Assembly (NCBI GenBank): GCA_003219355.1
Contig: QHOQ01000107.1
Coordinates: 1 to 5,655, forward strand
Direction: 5' to 3'
DNA: 5,655 nucleotides
Origin: Verrucomicrobiota bacterium
GTDB lineage: Bacteria; Verrucomicrobiota; Verrucomicrobiia; Chthoniobacterales; UBA10450
In this document: positions 1 through 4,325 of the stretch, piece by piece
Numbering within the stretch: the first letter of the stretch is position 1
Layout: every line of letters begins with the position of its first letter
The notes under the pieces: model-generated
Seen by the model: the letters and a program-made list of their open reading frames with translations, nothing else
The model's database searches: none
Told to the model about the DNA's origin: nothing
Translations under genes and position numbers: made by a program

Positions 1-369
1 GCGAAAGAAAGCGTAGCTCGCGAAATTCCAGGAAAACGCCGTTAGCCCCGTCGCCACGAGATAGACCGCGACCGTGACGAAGAACAATTTTTTTCGGCCG
101 AGCCGATCCGTTCCATATCCAAAAAGAAGCGCGCCGAGCACAGCGCCAGCGAGATAGAAGGTCGCGCTGGCCCCGACCTGCGTATCAGTCAGCCCAAGAG
201 TCTCGCGACGTGTTAAGATTCCGCCTAACGAACCGGCCAGTGTGACTTCAAGACCATCAAGAATCCACGTTGCGCCGAGTGAGACGACAATCAGCCAATG
301 CCATCGACTCCACGGCATTCGGTCCAGCCGCGCCGGCACATACGATTCGATGATTTCGCCGTTTGCCAT
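1..369 (-). CDS. MFS transporter, sugar-porter-like, N-terminal part (partial at window edge)
   Basis: This is the first 123 codons of a major facilitator superfamily transporter, an inner-membrane secondary carrier; the gene continues beyond the left edge. The start is the ATG at 367-369, because no other start codon lies between it and the in-frame TGA at 412-414. After a short cytoplasmic N-terminus (residues 1-22) come a first membrane helix at about 24-46 containing Trp35, Asp38 and Glu41, a second at about 64-86, and a third at about 95-115. Between helices 2 and 3 is the MFS signature loop (motif A), GYGTDRLGRKK at residues 84-94, with the conserved Asp88, Arg89, Gly91 and Arg92. The charged Asp38/Glu41 pair in helix 1 recalls proton-coupled organic-acid or sugar porters, but the substrate cannot be told. 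It lies 71 bp downstream of the carbonic anhydrase on the same strand. MFS membership is secure; the subfamily is a recollection. Confidence 0.9.
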   Translation of the reverse strand, partial: MANGEIIESYVPARLDRMPWSRWHWLIVVSLGATWILDGLEVTLAGSLGGILTRRETLGLTDTQVGASATFYLAGAVLGALLFGYGTDRLGRKKLFFVTVAVYLVATGLTAFSWNFASYAFFR

Positions 370-373
370 ATCC

Positions 374-389
374 CGGGATTCATGTCCCG
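374..389 (-). promoter_or_regulatory. Short hairpin just upstream of the MFS start codon
   Basis: CGGGA (374-378) and TCCCG (385-389) form a 5-bp stem, 6 with a T-G pair, around a 4-6 base loop. It ends 4 bases before the MFS start codon, where a ribosome binding site would lie, so it could mask translation initiation. It may equally be chance in GC-rich sequence. Confidence 0.25.
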
Positions 390-410
390 CAAAGAAACAG
401 GCCGCGCAAA

Positions 411-439
411 ATCAAAGACCGGTTTGCTCAATTTACCGG
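411..439 (-). terminator. Weak terminator-like stem-loop after the carbonic anhydrase
   Basis: On the minus strand CCGGT (439-435) pairs with ACCGG (423-419) around an 11-base loop and is followed by a T-rich stretch, TCTTTGATTTT. It begins right after the carbonic anhydrase stop codon. The stem is only 5 bp and the T tract is interrupted, so termination would be partial at best and the MFS gene may still be read through. Confidence 0.3.
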
Positions 440-440
440 C

Positions 441-1193
441 TTACTTTTCGTCCGTGAAAGCGACCGCCCCGGTATCGAGACTGTAATACGCGCCGACTAC
501 TTTTAACTCACCGGAATCGACCTTGGGTTTGAGAATCGGCGTCGATGAACGCAGCGCTTGCGCAACATTCCTTACGTTCGCTTCGACCGTTGTTTTCAGG
601 TCTCCTTTGGCTGTCGCTTCCACCGCCGGCTGGATCGCCGTGACGAGCGACTGGATGTGACCGGGCGCTTCACTTTTCGCAGCGATTGTTTCTCTTGCCG
701 CCTTGACGGCGCCGCAACGCTGATGCCCGAGCACCACGATGAGTCGTACGGCCAAATGATCGACCGCATATTCGATGCTGCCGAGACTCTGATCGTCGAT
801 CACGTTACCGGCCACTCGGATCACAAATAGATCGCCGAGTCCTTGATCGAACACGATTTCCGGCGGAACCCGCGAATCGGAGCAGCTAAGAACGATTGCG
901 AACGGATGCTGGCTCGTTTTCAGTTCTGCGCGTCGCGTTGCTGCCTCCGCAGCGGTCATGCCCAGGTTTTCATAGCTGGCGGTTGCCATGTAGGTTCTTT
1001 CTTCGCTCGACTCGTGCGGATGCTGCTGATTGCCGCTCGTGTAGCGCCCATTGCCCTCTTTCAGCCTCGATATTGCCTCAGCCGGAGGCAGGGCCGGCTG
1101 GTCGGCATGGGTCGGATCGGCTGCACAGGCAAGCTGCTTGCAGCTAAGTACACCAGCCGTGAGAACGAGGAGTGTAAGGTATGTCTTTGTCAT
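441..1193 (-). CDS. Exported beta-class carbonic anhydrase
   Basis: A 250-residue beta-carbonic anhydrase, a zinc enzyme that interconverts CO2 and bicarbonate. Residues 1-24 form a signal peptide: Lys3, a hydrophobic stretch, and an ACA cleavage motif at 22-24, which puts the mature enzyme in the periplasm. A lipobox reading around Cys18 is possible but less typical. The catalytic signature CSDSR at 104-108 supplies zinc ligand Cys104 and the Asp106-Arg108 dyad; GHQRCGAV at 156-163 supplies His157 and Cys160. FDQGLGDLFVIRVAGN (115-130) and GSIEYAV (138-144) are also typical of the family. Length is somewhat above the usual 200-230 residues, because of the signal peptide and an extra stretch near residues 66-86 before the RRAEL motif. 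The start is ATG 1191-1193, preceded only by an A-rich, weakly purine-rich ribosome site. It sits 30 bp after the channel-like gene, so the two are probably co-transcribed. Confidence 0.96.
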   Translation of the reverse strand: MTKTYLTLLVLTAGVLSCKQLACAADPTHADQPALPPAEAISRLKEGNGRYTSGNQQHPHESSEERTYMATASYENLGMTAAEAATRRAELKTSQHPFAIVLSCSDSRVPPEIVFDQGLGDLFVIRVAGNVIDDQSLGSIEYAVDHLAVRLIVVLGHQRCGAVKAARETIAAKSEAPGHIQSLVTAIQPAVEATAKGDLKTTVEANVRNVAQALRSSTPILKPKVDSGELKVVGAYYSLDTGAVAFTDEK

Positions 1194-1223
1194 AATATTT
1201 TTTCTTTCACGTGCGTTTCCCTC

Positions 1224-1565
1224 TCATTCTTTGTCGAGATTAAAGCGGTGCAAAATCCGATGGGCGAACGGGGCTATGATCACGGATGCAATTCCGATAA
1301 AAGCCAGTCCGGAAAACAAGGCGTAACAGGAAGCAAATATTTTGGCCGCCGATGAATGGAGAGGATCCACGGGTCCCATGCCACCCAGAATCATTGAAGC
1401 ATTCAGGAGCGAATCAATCCAATTCAACTCACCCAGGCAGTGATACCCTAATACTCCGATTCCCAAGCCTGCGGCGAGGAAGAGAAGCGCGAGGATGAAA
1501 TGGCGAATTACGCGCTTTGTAAATCGAGCTGCACTGAGAAGAGGCTGCTTTCGATGTTCGTACAT
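1224..1565 (-). CDS. Small two-helix membrane protein with potassium-channel-like pore loop
   Basis: A 113-residue inner-membrane protein. A basic N-terminus (residues 1-22) is followed by a membrane helix at about 22-42, an amphipathic stretch with NWIDSLLNASMIL at 48-60, the turn GGMGPV at 61-66, a second membrane helix at about 76-99, and a basic tail containing HRILHRF. Helix, pore helix, loop, helix is the plan of the two-helix ion-channel domain. However, the selectivity filter typical of potassium channels (T-x-G-Y-G) is replaced by GGMGP, so ion conduction is unproven. I recall similar uncharacterised proteins annotated as two-pore channel family in Acidobacteriota and Verrucomicrobiota. 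The start is ATG 1563-1565; an AGGT lies about 12 bases upstream, a long spacing. The stop is 30 bp before the carbonic anhydrase start. Whether it conducts ions, gas or bicarbonate, or is only a structural partner, cannot be told. Confidence 0.85.
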   Translation of the reverse strand: MYEHRKQPLLSAARFTKRVIRHFILALLFLAAGLGIGVLGYHCLGELNWIDSLLNASMILGGMGPVDPLHSSAAKIFASCYALFSGLAFIGIASVIIAPFAHRILHRFNLDKE

Positions 1566-1636
1566 GTGGGGTTTAATACCTGTTTGTTACGAAGAATGCG
1601 ACTTGCGCCCAGTTAGATGGAGCAACTCGGCATAAG

Positions 1637-2098
1637 TCAGCCCGCGGCCGCGTCCTGCCGCTCGATAGCGGTTGCCCACTGGTGTTGGAGCGCCAGGATT
1701 TCTGCTTGCACTGCTGGCTCCAGCGCGGTGTTAGGTTGTTCGGATTGCGTCACCGTTTTTGTCTTCAAATCAACCCGGTAAGTCTCGCCACGCTCAGATG
1801 TCACAATCAGCGTCCCGTCCTGAACGCTCAGCGTCTTGATGAAGACCCACTGAACGTCCTGCTCAAGCGTTGGATCAATCCGGTTGGTGAAGACCGTCAA
1901 ATCCCAGAGCTTCTTGTTGGTCCGGACATCCCATGCCTCGATGTATGCGCGACGACCATGGTCATTCGGAGCAATGTATCGAACGCCTTGATGAATTACA
2001 GGCTCGACCTTTGCTGGCGCGATACGCTTGGCGAGCGCTAAACTTGGCAGCAACACCCCCATGGTGAAAAAAATGAGAACGAGTTGTGACATAACCAT
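1637..2098 (-). CDS. Small exported PQQ-like (single beta-propeller blade) protein of unknown function
   Basis: A 153-residue exported protein. I chose the ATG at 2096-2098 because it begins a good signal peptide (hydrophobic residues 5-20, ALA cleavage motif at 21-23) and has AGG six bases upstream. A reading frame open to 2272 would instead overlap the glnA 3' end and bury the signal. The mature part has strands reminiscent of one PQQ/beta-propeller blade: AYIEAWDVRTNKKLWDLTVF at 51-70 and DGTLIVTSERGETYRVDL at 94-111. This resembles pieces of BamB-like proteins, but a single blade cannot form a propeller. The tail AEILALQHQWATAIERQD (132-149) looks like the first helix of an NTF2-like (DUF4440/SnoaL) domain, then the frame stops; nothing in the next 71 bp continues that domain. 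It follows glnA by 89 bp and may be part of its transcript. Function unknown. Confidence 0.8.
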   Translation of the reverse strand: MVMSQLVLIFFTMGVLLPSLALAKRIAPAKVEPVIHQGVRYIAPNDHGRRAYIEAWDVRTNKKLWDLTVFTNRIDPTLEQDVQWVFIKTLSVQDGTLIVTSERGETYRVDLKTKTVTQSEQPNTALEPAVQAEILALQHQWATAIERQDAAAG

Positions 2099-2187
2099 GA
2101 AGCGCCTAACGAGCGGCACTTCGACACGGGCCTCAGCCGCCTTCGGCCAGGGCTGCGGCGTGACGAGTGCGGCCGCGATGTTCGTGA

Positions 2188-3609
2188 TCAAACGTCGTAG
2201 TACATCGCGAACTCGTACGGATGAGGTCGCAGCCGAAGGGCGTCGTATTCCTTTTGTTTCATGTCGATCCAATTAGCGATGAAATCGGCGTTGAAGACGT
2301 CGCCGCGCAAAAGGAACGAGTGATCGGCTTGGAGCGCTTCGATTGCGCCACGGAGTGAATCAGGCACGCTCGCGACTTGCGCGAGTTCTTCCGGCGGTAG
2401 TTCGTAAAGATTTTTGTCGAGTGGATCGCCGGGATCGATGCGGTTTTGGATTCCGTCAAGTCCGGCCAGCAACAATGCGGAGAAGGCGATGTATGGATTT
2501 GCCGAGGCATCGGGTGTGCGAAATTCGATCCGCTTGGCTTTCGGACTAGCGGAGTAAGTCGGGATCCGAATCGCGGCGGAGCGATTGCGCGCGGAATAGG
2601 CGAGGTTGACCGGCGCTTCGAATCCGGGTACGAGCCGCTTGTAGCTATTCGTAGTCGGATTCGTGATGCAGGTAAGCGCGGGCGCGTGTTTCAAAATTCC
2701 GCCGACAAAGAAAAGCGCCATCTCACTCAACCCCGCGTAACCGTTTCCGGCAAAGAGCGGTTTGCCATCTTTCCAGAGTGACATGTGGGTGTGCATGCCC
2801 GAGCCGTTGTCGGCAAAGAGCGGCTTCGGCATGAAAGTGACCGTCTTGTTATGCTTCTTCGCGACGTTGCGGATGATGTATTTGTAATACTGCATCGAGT
2901 CTCCCATGACCTTGAGCGGCGCGAACCGGACGTCGATCTCGGCTTGACCAGCCGTGGCGACTTCGTGATGCTGTTTGTCGATCGGGACGCCGGCTTTCTC
3001 CAGCTCCAGTGACATCTCATTGCGGATGTCCTGCAACGTGTCCATCGGCGGAACAGGAAAATAGCCTTCTTTCGCCCGAATTTTGTACCCAACATTCGGG
3101 AATTCTTCGCGCGCGCTGTTCCAATGGCCTTCCACGCTGTCGACGAGATGGAATGACGAGTTGGTGGCGTAGCTGAAGCGCACATCGTCGAAGATGAAAA
3201 ACTCGGCCTCGGGCCCAAAGAACGCGGTATCAGCGATTCCGGTGCTCTGTAAGTAAGCTTCGGCTTTTTCGGCGATGCCGCGCGGATCGCGATCATACGG
3301 CTCGCGCGTGATCGGATCGACAATCGTGCAAATCAAGCTCAGCGTCGGCTCGGCGTTAAAGATGTCGATCCACGCCGTGGAGGGGTCGGGAATCACGAGC
3401 ATGTCGGACGCGTTGATGACCTTCCAGCCGCGAATACTCGATCCATCGAAGCCGAGTCCTTCCGTAAAAATGTCGTCGTTGTATTCGGTGAGCGTCGTGG
3501 TGAAGTGCTGCCACGTGCCGGGCAGATCCGTGAATTTAAAATCCACGAGTTTTACCTCGTGGTCTTTGATCATTTTGCTAACGTCGGATGGAGTTTTTTC
3601 TTTGGCCAT
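2188..3609 (-). CDS. glnA: Glutamine synthetase type I (GlnA)
   Basis: A full-length 473-residue glutamine synthetase, a cytoplasmic dodecamer that makes glutamine from glutamate, ammonia and ATP. The beta-grasp N-terminal domain carries the Asp loop DGSSIRGW at 55-62. The catalytic domain has metal-binding GPEAEFF (Glu134, Glu136), HHEVATAGQAEID with Glu216 and Glu224, the ATP/metal motif KPLFADNGSGMHTH at 262-275 with His273, the flap glutamate Glu331 in PGFEAPVNLAYSARNRS, and substrate arginines 341, 343 and 364. NLYELPPEE at 400-408 holds Tyr402, the site adenylylated by GlnE in type I-beta enzymes, so regulation by adenylylation is expected; glnE is not in the window. The start is ATG 3607-3609, matching the usual N-terminus, but there is no Shine-Dalgarno sequence: the mRNA reads CCUCC where GGAGG would be expected. 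The gene lies 150 bp downstream of glnB, the classical glnB-glnA order. Confidence 0.98.
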   Translation of the reverse strand: MAKEKTPSDVSKMIKDHEVKLVDFKFTDLPGTWQHFTTTLTEYNDDIFTEGLGFDGSSIRGWKVINASDMLVIPDPSTAWIDIFNAEPTLSLICTIVDPITREPYDRDPRGIAEKAEAYLQSTGIADTAFFGPEAEFFIFDDVRFSYATNSSFHLVDSVEGHWNSAREEFPNVGYKIRAKEGYFPVPPMDTLQDIRNEMSLELEKAGVPIDKQHHEVATAGQAEIDVRFAPLKVMGDSMQYYKYIIRNVAKKHNKTVTFMPKPLFADNGSGMHTHMSLWKDGKPLFAGNGYAGLSEMALFFVGGILKHAPALTCITNPTTNSYKRLVPGFEAPVNLAYSARNRSAAIRIPTYSASPKAKRIEFRTPDASANPYIAFSALLLAGLDGIQNRIDPGDPLDKNLYELPPEELAQVASVPDSLRGAIEALQADHSFLLRGDVFNADFIANWIDMKQKEYDALRLRPHPYEFAMYYDV

Positions 3610-3620
3610 TGGGTGCGGAG

Positions 3621-3646
3621 GTTGATGGTTAATTGTGTTGATGGTT
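3621..3646 (-). repeat. Ten-base direct repeat in the glnA leader
   Basis: GTTGATGGTT occurs at 3621-3630 and again at 3637-3646 (plus-strand reading), 16 bases apart start to start. On the glnA transcript this reads AACCATCAAC twice, immediately upstream of the start region. The spacing is about one and a half helical turns. The role is unknown; a paired protein site or a simple duplication are both possible. Confidence 0.6.
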
Positions 3647-3668
3647 GAGAGGCAGAAGAAATTGAATG

Positions 3669-3700
3669 GCTAAGTCGCTAATCCACTAGATCACTAAATC
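3669..3700. repeat. Degenerate 8-bp tandem repeat, four units
   Basis: Four consecutive octamers can be read on the plus strand: GCTAAGTC, GCTAATCC, ACTAGATC and ACTAAATC. Each has CTA at positions 2-4 and C at position 8, with variation elsewhere. They fill part of the glnB-glnA spacer. Such octamers resemble slipped-strand or dispersed intergenic repeats; no function is apparent from the sequence. Confidence 0.6.
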
Positions 3701-3704
3701 TCGT

Positions 3705-3725
3705 TCGAGGCGCAACTCGCCCCGA
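3705..3725 (-). terminator. Stem-loop between glnB and glnA (attenuator or stability hairpin)
   Basis: TCGAGGCG (3705-3712) pairs with CGCCCCGA (3718-3725) around the 5-base loop CAACT, an 8-bp stem with one wobble pair. It begins about 35 bp after the glnB stop in the direction of transcription. No run of T follows on the minus strand, so it is not a standard intrinsic terminator. It could reduce read-through into glnA, protect the glnB 3' end or separate the two messages. Confidence 0.4.
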
Positions 3726-3759
3726 GGACTACTCGTTTGTGGAGATCGAGCGGCGCGCC

Positions 3760-4098
3760 TCACACCGCTTTTTCGCCGATCTCTTCCGTGCGGATGCGGA
3801 CCGCGTGTTCGACTGGAAGAACAAAAACTTTCCCATCGCCGATCTTGCCGGTCTTGGCCGCGCGCACGACTTCGTTGACCGCTTTCTCCACCAGGTCGTC
3901 GGCGAGCACGACTTCCACTTTCACTTTGGGGAGAAAATCCACGGTGTATTCGCTGCCGCGATAAATCTCGGTGTGGCCTTTCTGACGGCCGAACCCTTTG
4001 ACTTCCGTCACGGTCATCCCTTCAATTCCCAATTCGGCGAGTGCCTCTTTGACCTCTTCGAGTTTGAAAGGTTTGATGATCGCTTCCAGTTTTTTCAT
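3760..4098 (-). CDS. glnB: Nitrogen regulatory protein PII (GlnB)
   Basis: A 112-residue PII protein, exactly the family length. It is a cytoplasmic trimer that senses ATP/ADP and 2-oxoglutarate and signals nitrogen status to partners such as the GS adenylyltransferase, NtrB or ammonium channels. The N-terminus MKKLEAIIKPFKLEEVKEAL is canonical. The T-loop at about 37-55 contains Gln39, Lys40, Tyr46 and the uridylylation residue Tyr51 in RGSEYTVDF, followed by Lys58. The B-loop TGKIGDGKVF at 83-92 binds nucleotide, and Arg101 and Arg103 in the C-loop complete the site. The start is ATG 4096-4098: the frame stays open upstream to 4188, but that extension has no PII character and would lengthen the protein beyond the family size. 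There is no strong Shine-Dalgarno sequence. It lies 150 bp upstream of glnA on the same strand, supporting a nitrogen-assimilation role (GlnB rather than GlnK, as no amtB is adjacent). Confidence 0.97.
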   Translation of the reverse strand: MKKLEAIIKPFKLEEVKEALAELGIEGMTVTEVKGFGRQKGHTEIYRGSEYTVDFLPKVKVEVVLADDLVEKAVNEVVRAAKTGKIGDGKVFVLPVEHAVRIRTEEIGEKAV

Positions 4099-4159
4099 GT
4101 CGGTGTAAACTCGGCGTCGCGTCGTGCTTTGCAATCGAAAGCTGAGCGCGGCACGCGCT

Positions 4160-4188
4160 CTCATAACAACGCCGAGCGAACGATGCAA
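4160..4188 (-). promoter_or_regulatory. Candidate sigma-70 promoter for glnB
   Basis: On the minus strand TTGCAT (4188-4183) and TATGAG (4165-4160) are separated by exactly 17 bases, with an A-run just upstream. Matches to consensus are 3 of 6 and 4 of 6. Transcription would start near 4152, giving a leader of about 54 bases before the glnB ATG. I saw no sigma-54 type GG-N10-GC element. Prediction by eye only. Confidence 0.3.
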
Positions 4189-4199
4189 GCATCGTTTTT
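4179..4199. promoter_or_regulatory. Near-perfect palindrome with T-run in the glnB-dnaE divergent region
   Basis: AACGATGC (4179-4186) and GCATCGTT (4189-4196) are perfect inverted arms around AA, followed by TTT to 4199, so five T in all on the plus strand. Read as RNA on the plus strand it is a 7-bp hairpin with a CAAG loop and a U tract, which is terminator-like, yet no plus-strand gene precedes it. Because it covers the -35 of the candidate glnB promoter, an operator is the alternative. Both readings are inference. Confidence 0.45.
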
Positions 4200-4289
4200 C
4201 AGTTCGTTAAAACGTTGATGCGATAAAGCGTTAGCGTGGCCTCTTATTCCGCGGCGCTCTCCACAGTTCGTGGTTTCAGCGGCTTCGTC

Positions 4290-4317
4290 TTGCTGCCGCA
4301 ACCGGCAAGTTTATAGT
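4290..4317 (+). promoter_or_regulatory. Candidate sigma-70 promoter for dnaE
   Basis: TTGCTG (4290-4295) and TATAGT (4312-4317, five of six matches to TATAAT) are 16 bases apart. The expected transcription start, about 4324-4326, coincides with the dnaE ATG, which would make the message leaderless or nearly so. The spacer overlaps an imperfect inverted repeat (CTTGCTG 4289-4295 with CGGCAAG 4303-4309). The rest of the region upstream, 4200-4288, shows nothing I can name. Confidence 0.4.
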
Positions 4318-4325
4318 GAACTTGA

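Noticed and set aside
843..1355. 170-codon plus-strand reading frame opposite the carbonic anhydrase
   Set aside because: It lies antisense to two genes with clear family motifs, is rich in Cys and Arg, and shows no recognisable domain.
2104..2110. GCCTAAC, resembling an integron attC core
   Set aside because: No matching GTTRRRY partner or attC-like folding region is present nearby, and there is no integrase; in this strand context it is simply the ribosome-site region of the PQQ-like gene.
2099..2272. N-terminal extension of the PQQ-like protein by 58 codons, overlapping glnA
   Set aside because: The extension overlaps the glnA 3' end, is rich in Arg like out-of-frame translation, and would place the signal peptide internally; the ATG at 2096-2098 has both a ribosome site and a proper signal sequence.
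2727..3323. 198-codon minus-strand reading frame inside glnA in another frame
   Set aside because: It is an Arg/Ser-rich shadow of glnA, whose own frame is conserved end to end.
3617..3648. Plus-strand GGAGG followed by ATG at 3625
   Set aside because: The frame closes after seven codons and lies in the glnA leader; there is no support for a peptide.
4099..4188. 30-codon N-terminal extension of GlnB
   Set aside because: PII proteins begin at MKKLEAI-type sequences and are 112 residues long; the extension is Arg-rich, has no family similarity and overlaps the candidate promoter.
4099..4325. Sigma-54 promoter upstream of glnB
   Set aside because: I looked for the TGGCAC-N5-TTGC pattern on the minus strand and found no acceptable match.
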